From Planoprotostelium fungivorum (taxonomy: Eukaryota; Evosea; Variosea; Cavosteliida; Cavosteliaceae): 64,000 nucleotides of DNA. How positions within the stretch are numbered: the stretch's first letter is position 1; every line of letters starts with the position of its first letter. Positions 32,940-45,655 of this stretch are shown here, piece by piece. The translations under genes were made by a program, and so were the position numbers. The stretch spans positions 62,001 through 126,000 of the forward strand of contig MDYQ01000010.1 in the NCBI GenBank assembly GCA_003024175.1, written 5' to 3'. The notes beneath the pieces were generated by a model. It did no database searches and had not been told where the DNA came from. It worked only from the letters and a program-made list of their open reading frames with translations.

Positions 32940-35900
32940 TCAGGATCTCTGTGGATGATGAACATCATCGTCTCGATTGATCGAGTTTTCGTTTTCGAAC
33001 AAGAGTGATTGTCTCTCTTCGTCCTTCTTGGCTGCTTCCTTCTTCTTCGCTTCTCTACGATTGACGTAAACCTGATACTCGTGAGAATACATTTCATCAT
33101 CTTACATCACCTTGTGTGCGATGATGAGCAACATGATGGCGCTCGAGACACCGATGAGAACATACATGATAGTCATGACCTGTGATGGACGTCAGATGAT
33201 GACATCAGGTGCTGGTGTCTCACTCCTTTCTCTCTTAACAATGGAGTGTCTCCATTTTCTTTCGGATCAGTCGAAATATCGGACTCAACTCTCTGTCTAA
33301 AGTATTGTCAGTCATATGTCCATGTTCATCGCCATCATCGTGGAACATGCGATGATCATGCAACATGTCCTGACGATCGCGATGACGATGCGGTGATCAT
33401 CACCGTGACTCACCCGTTCTGGTAGACGCAATAAGCCGTCACGGAGATATTCTGACGGTCATAATCCGTCACAAACATCGTGGTGTTGGTGACGTTCACA
33501 CCACCCGGGTGCTTCACGATGTATCCCATGTCAATCAGATCTTTCGGGCATGCACATTCCGTCTATCTTGATGTCACGACGTGACGTGGTCGTTTGCGTG
33601 GGCTCACCGGCTTCCATTTGATGCCCTTGTGGTCTCTGCTGACGCTGATGATGGGGTCTGTGGGCTCTGGTATGTACATCCATTTCAGCGTAGTGGCCTC
33701 TCCTGTCGCTAGAATGAGAAATCTCACCGTCATGATCGTCATCGCGATCGTCGATGTGATGATGTGATGATGAGATGATGAGATGATGAGATGATGAGAT
33801 GATGGGATGATGAGATGATCGAGCTCACCATTCCAAGTCAAATTGTACCACGACCACACGAAACTGTTCGGTGTGAGACATCATATTGCTTCTTCTGTCG
33901 ACTCACTTGATTTTAGCATCGTACACGGTACAATGTGGGTCCAATTTCTTGTGAAAAACGTCGACAGAACTGTCTCTCTCTTTTTCCACCATCATGTCCC
34001 TTCCGTCTCTAAAAATAGATGCATTAGTATGGGCGCAGTCTGCAGAGTCGCATTTCCAAGAGAATTCGACCTGATTTGGGGTTTAGGGTTAAATCGATCG
34101 ATCTACAACGAGGCTCACCGATTTCTTCGTGTAATTGATGGACATCTCCACAGATGGTACGGTGGACCAATTTTTCGTGCCCAATACTAATGTCACGTGA
34201 CCAGACTCTTCCTTCACCTCGAACTTACGATCTACAACTCGTCAGACGAACCGTTTTCCCGCCAAAAATTTCGACGAATCCTCACCTGCGTTCGAAACGT
34301 GAACGGCCGAGGAATTAAGATTGGTCAGTGAAGAAGAGACCAACAGGTGACCCTCTTCTAAAGAGGTCGGTGTCGTTTCACCCAATTTCGCTTCTACACA
34401 GCTCGTCTGATTGTTGCAGTAGATCTGATCATCCGTTCAGACATCGTGTCAAAATATCATCAACATGTCCCATCACAGTTTACGTACGATATCTCACTCA
34501 GATGCGAAGATATCACACCGCGACGTCGTATCATTGTCATTACGTCGAGATATCACGTGAAGATGTCGTATCGAGATGTCCTCTCACCATAACCGGTGCC
34601 GTTGTAGACAGACGTGGAGAATATTCACTCTTCTCCAAGTGAAAGAGGACCTTTGAATCCGTGATGATCAACCGGTTTTCATCGAAATCCACGTTGGAAT
34701 ACACGTCAATGACGTCATCACACGTCATCTGGACCGTTCCTGATCCCAAGAAAATTGGAAAAGTTGGAATGTTCGGGCTGTGCAGGGAGAGGAAGCTGTC
34801 GTTCCCTATGATATCACGTGAGATGTCGTACGTACAGGCGTTACGCACCGAGTTGAATTTTTCCGAGAAAAGTTCCGAACAAATTGGCGGTAAACTGACC
34901 CGTCAAATTTAAACCGTTGTAGATCGACAATTCTCCGGAATTTCTCTGCAATATCTTGAAATTTACTCCCTGGCTACCCAAGATGGTGGTCTCATTCATT
35001 TGCGACGCTCCCACGATCATCACGGCCGTCTCTATAGTGACGATCAGTGAGATATCTCATGCGACATCTCACTTAGAGGAGCCAGAGTACTGCGCGTGGA
35101 GAAGAAGTGAGTGTCTGTGATGAGAGAAGAGATGTTCATCATGTGATCCATCGATGTGATGCCTGTTGCATCCGTGAGTCGAATGTCCGTGAGATGATGA
35201 CTCACTCGATCCGTTACCACCGTGAATCGTTGCGTCCCAAAACGAGGAACTCCCGCTCAACGATAATTGGGACTCTCTGGTGAGAATCAGACATGGAAAG
35301 ATAGAATAAAATGAAATAAATACCGAGACATGTTCCAGGTCGTGTTGTGGCATTGCAGACCCCCCTTCAATGTGAATGTGGCACTTTCAGATGTTTCGAC
35401 ATGAGAATCATGTAACTCGATGGCCAACTCAGACATCACATCCGATGTGATCTGATGTTGGTCATTATTGCAGGACTTTTGATAAGGAACATACCTGCAG
35501 TTGTCCGTAGCTCTTCAAGGTGCTGGTGGAAGTACCGGTGATAGTGGTGGAAATGAGATGGAGTGTGTTGTGATTTTCCAAAGAGGAGGCATCCAAATGA
35601 ATGATCTCACCGAGAGAGATAGAGCCTTTTATAGGGTGAATGGTGATGTTAAATGATGGTCATCGCACCCTGATTGAGAAGAGTCTGATTGATGAGAGTG
35701 AAGGAACCCTCTATGGTTCCTTGATTGAGGATCTTCGACTGTATGACGTCAGCGATTCAATTGAACGCCGATGGCTCACCTGCGCCGCTACACCAGAGAG
35801 AATGAATGCATTTCTATCTTTGTCGAATGAGATGACGGAATCACTGCAGATGATGGTGTCTTGTGTGATGGATAGTTGCCCCTTCTGACCATTCAATGTG

Positions 35901-36212
35901 GCACTACCGATCTCGTCAAAAGACGTGAATGGAAGAGTGAAACGCCTCACTTGGTCAAAGATAGTGCAGATATAGTATAATTACCCAGAATGGTAATCTA
36001 TATCAATCAGATGGCACCAACCTGTGACACCTCACCTTCGTACTATTGATGAAAACTTTCGTATTCTCGTCAGGAAGTGTCTGACAATCCCAACAGTTTA
36101 CATTCGTCCACTGATCGTCTATACATGTCCAGTTGCAAGTCTTTTGCGTGTGACCCAACAAGAAGAAGAGACTCAAGCATGTGACCGTCAGTAACAAGTA
36201 TCGTCCCCCCAT
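32940..36212 (-). CDS. Large type I membrane protein with repetitive, probably beta-solenoid ectodomain
   Basis: The start at 36212 gives a signal peptide (MGGRYLLLTVTCLSLFFLLG), then a Cys-rich block (CNWTCIDDQWTNVNCWDCQ). A long run of short beta-strand-like units with many N-glycosylation sites follows (for example TLSLSGSSSFWDATIHGG, IYNGLNLTGQFTANLFGTF). An Ig/FN-like stretch (TTLKWMYIPEPTDPIIS) and a juxtamembrane NVTNTTMFVTDY region precede one membrane helix (YVLIGVSSAIMLLIIA, near 33120-33170). The basic cytoplasmic tail (VYVNRREAKKKEAAKKDEER) has a QSLL dileucine-like sorting signal. About 20 short introns; exon borders in the middle are approximate. Some amoebozoan cell-surface and adhesion proteins have this architecture; the exact role is unknown. 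Confidence 0.68.
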
Positions 36213-36360
36213 GCTGCTGCTGTCAGTTGTGTAGGTCGAGATTTCGGCCGGAGAAGCTTCTAGCACTCGACCTTTGGCTGAATTTTCCTCTCATTTTTGT
36301 CATCTATCTACAATGTGCTAAAACGCAACGTCAAGGAAAAGCCCTCGCATCGTCAGCAAC

Positions 36361-39300
36361 ATGAGCTGGTTGTCTTCCGTGGGTGGGATGCTGGCACGAG
36401 CTGGTGCGCCAGAAGTGAAAGAACCCAGCGATCTTCTTTTGAAGAACTTGGAACAATCGAATCATCGGGAGGATAGGAGGAGGAACCTGATCGGCTTAAA
36501 GAACAATGCTTCAGTCGATTCTGTCCAGAGAAAGGTGCGACTCTAGAAGATGGGTGTGGATGTTCACATCTGTTATTCAGATCATAGGTAGCTCTCTCGG
36601 TTCGTTTGTCAACGTATGTAAGATTGACAGAGAGGATACGGATATCATCAAGGACGTTTTAGACATCTTGACCACTCTGATGTCCACATCGTCTGGCCAA
36701 ATCAAAGTCATTCCCACTGGTACCCCAGAGAGGGACAACATCGATGGCTTCTTAAAGGTAAATCTTCATATATCTCCGCGTTTTGTTCATTTCCATCCAT
36801 TATCACATCCCATTTCATAGAGTAACCGCGAGATAGGATCCGAAACATTTGACGGTCATCTTGGAACTTCTCGATGATCGAGATTCAGGCATCCGTTTCC
36901 AAATCACCCAGATCATTCAGATCTTACTGATGAACAATCGCAACTCTCTACAACAGCACATCATGTCCATCAACATGGGACTCGCTCGACTTATGGACCT
37001 CTTGAAAGACTCGAGAGAGTTTATCCGCAATGAAGCATTGCTCATTCTGCTCGAGTTGTGCAAGTCTGGATCGCAGGAGCTGCAGAAGATCTTAGCCTTC
37101 GAAGGAGCTTTCGATGCATTGTTCGCCATCATCAGTGAGACACCTCCATTTCATCTTCCATCACGAAACATGTCGATCATCAGATGCATCCATCCATTTT
37201 CATCACCTCTCAAAAGACATCGTCCTTCGTCCACTCATGAGCCTCATATCATCTCATCACGTTCGCATCTCATGACATCAAGACATACGAGAAAATAGAT
37301 CTTAATCGTGAACAGGAGAAGAAGGTGGAACCGAAGGAGGCATCGTAGTACAAGACTGTCTTCAGCTCATCAACGGTCTCTTGAGAGATAACGTTTCGAA
37401 CCAGAATTATTTCAGGGAGACTTCTTGCATCGCCAGATTGACCGGACTACTCAAGATTTCGTCCTCTGATGCTTGGATATTGACGGACGATAAGACAAAT
37501 ATCTTACTCTTAACGCTGAAGACGATCTCTCTGTTAGTCTGCGGTGATAATCCGAACACACATACGAATCAGGTGAAGTCATTCTTTCGTCAGAAAAATA
37601 ATAATCTGCATCTCTCATGAAATAAACACGAGACGATGAAAGAGTCGATCTACAACCTGCCAGCCATCCATCTACAACCCACCTGACATATTCAGAGCGT
37701 CATGTTGAAGAACAACATCATCAACGTAGTGTTACCCCTCGCCATCGGCCGCGTCAACTCAGTCATTCTCCGTACACGAGCTCTCTACACCCTCGGTGAC
37801 CTCCTCTACGGTAATCGTGAGAACTGCACTCTCTTCTCCTCCCTTCACATCCACATCGAGGACCTCAACCCGGTTCTCATGACTTCGAATAATTCGGTGA
37901 TCATCCATTCGAATCCAAAGATTCAGCCGGCTCTGAGTCGATTGTTGGCGGTGGTGTTGAGAGCGAGCGACGTGAGGGAGAGGATCGCGGCCGTGAGAGT
38001 GTTTAAGGTGATGATGTGATCTTCTTTCGATGATCGTCATCGTGATCGCCATCATTTCATCATGATGACGATCATGATCTCGATCACATCATCGCGATCT
38101 AATCACCACTGATCATCATGAACTTTGATTGACGAACGTGCAGTGCTTCTTGTACGAGAATGATGAAGGTCAATTGACTCTGGCCTCCACACTCACACCT
38201 TCTTCTCTCGACGAGGCCATCAACGCCGACACGACGAAATCATCCATCGGCACGCAATTGATCCATCACCTTCTGTCGTGGGAGGATGATCAAGAGGCTC
38301 TACCCTTCCGATCGTGGTTCTCATGCACCATTCTGATGTACATATTGAGGTGAACATCATCAACATCATGGACATCATCAGCATCAACATCATCAACATC
38401 ATCAGCATCAACATCATCAGCATCAACATCATCAACATCATCAGCATCAACATCATCAACATCACGATCAGAATGATGATCGGCGTGATCACGACCGTTC
38501 GCCTTCCCGACGATCATCATCCCGATCGCCGCGATCGTGTCATCATCAGGAATCTGATCATCACGTCAGAGATGAACCCTCTTCGAAAGAATTAGTGCTC
38601 AAGATTCCCCTCGAAATTCCAAAGTCTGGCGTTCCCATGGTAACCCTACTGACCAAATGCACAAAAAATCTCGTGCTGTGCTGTCAACTGTCCTCCTCCC
38701 AAAATCAGAGCGGAAACTCCATGAGTGAATCCGTCTACAACCAGCCACGACTGACCTGACACCAGCCAACGCGCCCAACCGTGCCCCGGTTAAAAATCAC
38801 TTGGTACAGATTGCACTGCTGAGACTGCTGTGCATCTGGATGGATAATTGCTCTTACGCCGTTCGAATCTTTCTCTCTGCTCCCAACAATCTTCCCTTCT
38901 TAGTCGAGACCATCATCACGTCATCATCATCATCATCAGACACCACAGATGATCACGTGATCCACACGGATGGTCTCTGCTGTCTCCTCCTCGGTGAATG
39001 GAATCCGTCTCGTTGTAGACGGACGTCTCACCCCACCAGGTCTCTGTCTCAAATTGTGCGAGGACGATGCGAACTCGCCGGTACAGCCTCAGTTCAGTCG
39101 AGAAGCCATTCACAACATCATCATGCAGAGAATCGGTTTAGACAGATTCAGCTCGAAATTAGATTCTTTAAAAAAATCTGATCAATTCATCCGAGCCGAA
39201 GCAGGCGGGGCAGATCACAATCTGTCTCTGGGTGAGCGAAATCTCGACGAAATTTCCGGGAAGTTGACGGGGGCAGATGATGTAGATGAGAAGGAGATCA

Positions 39301-40512
39301 AATCTTATTCGGCGATGGAGACTCTGCAGCAACAACTCTCACACGTTTATTATTACGATTACGATTTCACATTGTTCTACAAAGCCACGGCAGATAAGAT
39401 TCAGAAGCAGCTGAGATCACCCAAACACTTTGGAAAAAAAACGAAGGGGAACAACAAGCAGAAGGTGAAGCATGACGTCATCACACGTCATCACACGGGC
39501 AGGAGAACCGTTCTACAGAACCGAAAGTGCCCGTGAGTACGAGTGACAGCGGGGTATCACTGCCGAAAACCGTGGAGAATTCGTCGAATTCTGACGCAGT
39601 CCTCGGTTCTTACAAAGAATTGATCAGGTAGAGACTCATCCATGATGATCGATCTGTCTGAGTGATCGTGATGATCGTGATCGTGATCTCATGACATCTT
39701 TTATGATATGATGTCGTCTGAGATGTAAATCAGGGCACAAGATCAAGAATTAGAATCTTGGAAGTCACGAAACAGAGAATTAGAAGAGAAGATTGCGAGA
39801 TTGGAGAGCCAGAAGGGGGACAACAGGTCAGTTTGTCTTCCATTCATTTCTTAGAGATTGAAGAGAGACAGAAATTCTGACGAAAATCCACCGAATTCAC
39901 AGAACGATACAACGGTGAAACTATTGGAAGAGAAAGACCAGACTATCACACGACTACAACAACAGGTGAGACGTGATCTCGATGACTTTCATCATCACGA
40001 TCTGATGGTGAGAAGGTGTCCCAATTGGAGGAAAAATTGGAAGAAAAGCAAGCGAATAATACGGCTCCCTCTGAAGAAGAGTTTTTGGGTTTAACTCAAG
40101 CTTATTCTCAATTGGAGGTGAACCATCCTTTCTTACCAATTAAACCTCAAATAAAATCCATTTTCGTATCATCTTCTCACGCATAAGCAGATGATGATCG
40201 TGGACCTGCAGAAAGAGAATCGAGAATTGAAGCTAAAGAGTCAGAACACAGCGTCACCCTTACAACAAGCAGAGAAAGACAGACACATCGCGAGATTAGA
40301 GCAACAGCTGAAAGACATGCAGACACAACACCAGAAAGAAGTAACCGATCTCGATGTGAGACATGATCACCATCACATCATGAGCTGACGTCCATTAGAA
40401 TCGGGCCAAGTTGGCCGAGCTACAGTTCACTTCGTTAGAGAAAGAACAAGAGGACTTGTTGGCTGAGCTGGCCAACCTACAGATGGAAAACGAACAACTG
40501 AAGGGAGAATAA
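36361..40512 (+). CDS. USO1: General vesicular transport factor p115 / Uso1
   Basis: Golgi tether that captures COPI/COPII vesicles through Rab1 and golgins. It begins MSWLSSVGGMLARAG (36361). The armadillo-fold head follows p115: NHREDRRRNLIGLK, INMGLARLMDLLKDSREFIR, EALLILLELCKSGSQELQKI, GGIVVQDCLQLINGLL and SNQNYFRETSCIARL, and later LLRLLCIWMDNCSYAVRIFL and DHNL-type C-terminal head sequence with YDYDFTLFYKATADKIQKQL. The tail from ~39.7 kb is coiled coil (QELESWKSRNRELEEKIARL type, KDRHIARLEQQLKDMQTQHQ) ending LANLQMENEQLKGE. Roughly 800 residues. Several introns contain TCTACAAC half-palindromes and a long AACATCATC repeat. The stop is within AATAAA (40508-40513), 44 bp from the convergent G8 gene. 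Confidence 0.92.
38353..38463. repeat. AACATCATC tandem repeat in a USO1 intron
   Basis: More than ten 9-bp units (AACATCATC/AGCATC variants) follow a GTGAAC donor at about 38350. Confidence 0.9.
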
Positions 40513-40556
40513 ATGTGAAATTGAAACCTTTATCAAGTGCTGTGTATCCGACATCA

Positions 40557-43500
40557 TCATAGGGCGAGGACAATGCAGAGGACGAGACAACTCATTACTC
40601 CATTGACAAACAAGGAATTGGCAGCACCGATGATTCTAAAGAGATCAGTTTCTAACGCTCGCGTCTCAGCTTCTCACCCATTTTCGGGTTGAACGGAGGC
40701 AGAGACAGTGTTCGAGTTTCCGCCGTTCACGCCGGGGACACCTGCTTCAGATCCGAGAGTAGAAGGCACTCTGGTGGAAGCTAAAGAAGTGCCTGCCACC
40801 GCTCCCGAGTAGACGTTTCGAGTGAAAGTCGTGTAGTTCACCGCAGCTTGTGTGGACAAACGGATGGAGCTGAAGTAAACCGTTACGTCGTTGATGTAAA
40901 TGAGAGTTTCAGCCTGGCTGGTCCAGAAGTACAAATTCGTCAAATTACGAGAGGCTCCGAATGCAGACAGAGGAACTCGAAAGAAGGACCACTGTGAACG
41001 GTTTCAGTTGGATGATAAGGTGAATGATTCACCTGGTCGGTCACCATCCATTCAGGTCCGTAGGACCTCGTGCGAGTGTAGCTGTCTGTGGTGGCCGAAC
41101 CGTTGGATATAGTCAATTCGAGGGGAGCCGAATTGTTCACCCTAGCGTAAAACTCGAGGGAGACATACTTGGATGGAACGACCCTGTCTACTCTCAGTCC
41201 TCTCTCAACGTCACGACGAGCTCACATGTTGACGCCCTTCAGACCTTGATAGTTTCCGTAGACAATTCTCATGGACAGAGAGGAGTTGTCACACATGGGA
41301 AGATAATTGTCCTTCTTGATGAACGAGTAAGATGCGTAACCGCTCGGGGTTCCGGGGTAGGTGGTTCCGTTGAAGATGGATAAGGTGTCGTAGGAAGGTT
41401 TGCAGGTGGTGGAGGGTAGAGTGTCAGAGGGGACCGAGACTTTACCGTCTTTGCCATCGAATAAGAGGATGTTACCCGTCAACATCTGAGTCGATGTCAG
41501 TCGCGATCGTGCGTGATGATGGTCATCGAGATCACATCAGGTGATGATGACACACGAAGATGGAATTGTCCTCACCACGACTCCCATCTGATTGGTTACG
41601 ATCACTTGCGTCTTAGAGGATGAAACCTGCAGCCACAGCTGCCTGGTCAAGATGATGACGTTGCTGGCACCCAGATTCACGTCGGGAAACTCGTATGACA
41701 CACAGCGACCATCCAAAGCGATACAGATCGTAATGTTGGGATCGATTAAATTGTGATAGATCTGATAAGCTAGCCTGGGATTACGATTGCGATAGTTTGA
41801 GTACATCTGGAAGAATACGGTTCCCATCTTTCCGTTCGCTCCCTGTCACAAAATGAATCACGAAGGTGTTTGAAAAGAACTCACGGTGAGGTCAGCCTTG
41901 TACACATCGTGCTGCAGAGATAGTGGCAGTTGAGTTTCCAACGGAGCGATATCTGCCTTCTTTGTGCGCTGACATTGATCACCGCAAGAGGGTACGATCT
42001 GTACACGATCAATCGTTGGAATCTATCACCATCACCACGTACATTGAGGGAGCTCGTCACGATGGAAGGAGCTACGGTGTATTGCCAAGATGCACCACCA
42101 GCACTTCCGTAGTTCTGCTCGTTGTCGGAGCTCAGGATTACATACAGTCGAAGGGTGGTCGTGTTGTAGAACCACGTATCCCAGCTTAAATCTCTGAAGG
42201 AAGAAACTTGCTTGAGGCTGAAACGACCGACCCTGCTCATCATCATATGAGAAACAGATTTTGCATTACAGTATTGTACACTCACTCTCCACGGTACATA
42301 TCAACGCTCACATATTGTATGTCAAATGTAGTTCCGGCTGGATAATAGATGGCATAGATGGCCCAGGCGTTCGGCTTAGCAGATCCACCGATGTAATTGA
42401 GGACGAGCTGGCTGGGAGACTGATAGAGAGTTCCGTCCGTAGCGTTAGACAGTATGATCTCGTACTGACCGTTGATCTGACCTTGGTAGATATCTGCATA
42501 ACGCAAGTTTTCTGTTCGATGTCACATCTTGAAGTGAGTCGATCGATCTCTCACGCATAGAGAAAACCTCCGTGATGGGTTTACCAAGGGGGACTAAGCC
42601 AAGAGCTCTACCCGATAGCCAAGGCGCCTTGACCTCATACGTTGGATCCATCCAGTTGAATGTGTGAGAAGTCTTGTCTGCCTGCTCTACGATCCACGAT
42701 GCAGTCTGATCCAACGTGTGAGTCGAACGAAATGGTGTGAATTGGCTTACGTTGAGAGAAGTGTTGACGTGAGACCAACCGTAATTGAACCAAGGACATT
42801 GGAATCCTGGATATTCTGGGTGAAATATACATCCGGGAACAGATTTCAATCCTGGAACAAATCCCATCAACCAGCCTCCACCGGGTATATCTATCGTAAC
42901 ACGTCAGTCGTTTCGATGAAATAACGATTTCAACTCACTCGTCAGGCCACCATCGTCTAATATACCATCGGCTTGTACGGGATACCTACCTTGGCTGTAG
43001 TAGCTACTCCCCACGTAACTCCATGTCGGGAAGGCAACAGGGTTCGAGTTGTACATCTTCATACCAAGAGACAGCCAAGAAGGAGCGCTGTTCCAGCCGG
43101 GTCCGTTCGCTGAACGATGTCGATAAAATTTCGGTGAAATTTCAAGACTCACTCGAACCTCCCCAGGCGCCATAAGAGACGTTGGTGTCGGTGAAGTTGT
43201 AGAAGGTACAGTTGACTGCAGACAGACCTACACCCACGTCATAGTGAATGATGCCTCCGACTGGACCGACCGATCCCGATGCCGATGGAACTGACAATCC
43301 CGATTTCGTGTTGGGTAGACCTCTATCAATTGTCAGATCGATATGTTGTGATGTGATGTGATGTGATGTGATGTGATGTGATGTATTGTGATGTGATGTA
43401 TTGTGATGTGATATATTGTGATGTGATATATTGTGATGTGATGTGATGTGATGAAGGACCCACTTGTTGTCCGATCGGCCGATGAAGGTGATGTTGATGA

Positions 43501-45655
43501 CAGCTTGACCGTTGATGAGGTCGATTCCTCTGCCCGCATCGGCGATGATCATATCCCTCCAAGTGGCAGGAGCGCAGCCTCTGCTCCAGATTCCACTCGA
43601 TCTCGCTTTGTAGATGATCATGTTGGAGATGATGGATGGAACTTTGACTTTGAACGGAGGCCCAGTGGTGGGATACCAGTAGCCTGGGTTCATGGTACTC
43701 AAGTCATCCGACTCCTTTCATCATCATCAACAGGAGAAGATGAGAAGAATAAACTCGATCCGAGTTGTACGATGTCAATCGAGTGCGAAATCGGATGATA
43801 ATTCGATGACTCACCATGGAAGAACACTGTACACCGTCTCCATAGATGGAGTGTGCGACATTTCCGCGAAATCCCGTTCTGGGACCATCGTTAGGTAGCT
43901 GCGTCTGGCGTGGAGACATAATACTCGAATCATTCCAAAACTTAGCACTCGCTCGAACGGGCATGACTGTTTCGTATGAATATAAATTCAAATAAATGCT
44001 CGAGATGATTTGTTTCCATTCGACTCACCTGGCATGACAAACCAATAGCCGATGTAAGCTCCACTGGCAACTGAGAATGTTAAAAAAAGTTAAGAGACAG
44101 ACGAACCGTTATCGATGAATGTATTGTTGGGGTGACTGATCCAATACTGGAATCGAATGAGTATAGAAGGTGCGTGTCATCACACTCACCATGCTGGGCT
44201 GGTTGTCGGATATGAGGAGATAAGAAGGTAAGATGCGAGCACCTGCGTCGTGTCACGATGAGTCGATCTCGTGATGTCATCCTCACCCAAATTGTGAATG
44301 AAAGCGTTTCCGTGCTCCCCTCCATCTTCTAAGAAGTAACAGTGACCGTAGGAGTTATAAGCAACCTGTTATCCATTACATCGACGTCATTCAATTCTTC
44401 TCTTTCTCTCACGTTGTTCTCTAACAATACACCGTGTGTCTCTGGGTGAAACGTAAGGAGAAGATTAAATTGAAATAAAATGTAGTTGCAAGGACGTCTC
44501 ACCGTGGATGACGTAGCACCTCTGGTAACAGTCGTGGACGGAGCTATCAGACACGCTGACGTTCATTCCCCAAAGAAATCTAGCCATGTGAAAGTGTAGA
44601 GGGTACCTACCTATCTACACGTGAGTCGATGAGCGACACATGGAGGCACGTGATGGTGAGATGATGATGATGAAGACACACCCAGGACGCCCTGTTGACC
44701 CATGCGAGTGAGTTCGAGGCCGGAGATGCTGTGATTACCGTAACGCATCATGAGATGTCCTCCGAGAAAGTTTCCATCAGAAGATGCTTCTCCCCTGATA
44801 ACAACTCTCTTCGTGAGAAGTCTGTGTAGAGTGAACATCATGCGATCTCCATTCAGATGGCCTCACCCGACTTCGGCAACTTGATATCCAGCTCCCCAGT
44901 GGGTGTAGTTGAGAGGTGCGTTCAGAGTCAACTTCTTTCCGTCAGAGGACACGGAGATGATGGTGCGCGTCTCGTGTTGATCGGCAAATGGCGTCCCGTA
45001 CATCTGATTGAACACGGAGCTGGAGTAACGAGGGTCTTTCTTGTCTAGAACCTCGCTGAAATCCGTAGAGGTGATGACGATCGTATCGTTAACGATCCAT
45101 TTGACAGGTTCTTGTAAGAGGATGGTGCTGGAGCCCTGAGATGCAGTAGAGGACAGCCGAGTCCAAGATGGCCCGGAGACGTAGCCATTGATTCGAAGGC
45201 GTGCATTCCATTTAGCAACAATTCCCTTTGTTCCAAGGTGTGTGGAATCGTATTCATCGGTGCCGAGGTCTCCTCCGGAGGTCAAGGTGATAATCACCTA
45301 ATCACCGTTAAGAAGGTGGATCATATGATCTCAGGTGATTTACTTTCTTCGTGATCGGACATTCTGGCGTGCCGATGGTCAGAGCTCCATTAGCATTCAA
45401 AACGATACCCTGCGTGACGATCTCTATCGTGGCATCCAAGATGTATAGATTACCACTGACGCTGATGACTCCCAGAGCATTGGTGGGTGACTGATCCACC
45501 ACGTAGGAGGTACCCGCAGGTATATTGACGGTAGCATTCACCACCTTCCAGGCGGCCTGCGAGCTCCATTTGACAGTGCCTGCAGGCAGAGTGGGTGGAC
45601 AGGCACACAGAGCGCCCGCGATGAGAAGCAGAGTCAGGACGAGCCACTTAGTCAT
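40557..45655 (-). CDS. G8-domain surface protein (CEMIP/TMEM2/PKHD1L1-like), probably GPI-anchored
   Basis: The start at 45655 encodes a signal peptide (MTKWLVLTLLLIAGALCACP), followed by a G8 domain (KWSSQAAWKVVNATVNIPAG, ILDATIEIVTQGIVLNANGA). A right-handed beta-helix follows with motifs of CEMIP/TMEM2: MMRYGNHSISGLELTRMGQQ, RYPLHFHMARFLWG, SSVHDCYQRCYVIH, YFLEDGGEHGNAFIHNLG, PSMYWISHPNN, GPRTGFRGNVAHS and IIYKARSSGIWSRG. In animals these proteins bind or degrade hyaluronan; here the ligand is unknown. The C-terminus reads QPENGIIGAANSLFVNGV then MSCLVLCIVLAL, a small-residue site plus hydrophobic tail typical of a GPI signal. Total about 1,200-1,300 residues. An intron at about 43,320-43,460 is a long TGTGA repeat. 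Confidence 0.85.
43344..43453. repeat. TGTGA microsatellite in a G8-gene intron
   Basis: About 110 bp of TGTGATG/TGTGATATAT units on the plus strand, i.e. ATCACATC on the coding strand, inside an intron. Confidence 0.9.

Noticed and set aside
38290-38520. Asp/Val-repeat protein frames around 38.3-38.5 kb
   Set aside because: They are translations of the AACATCATC intronic repeat, not genes.
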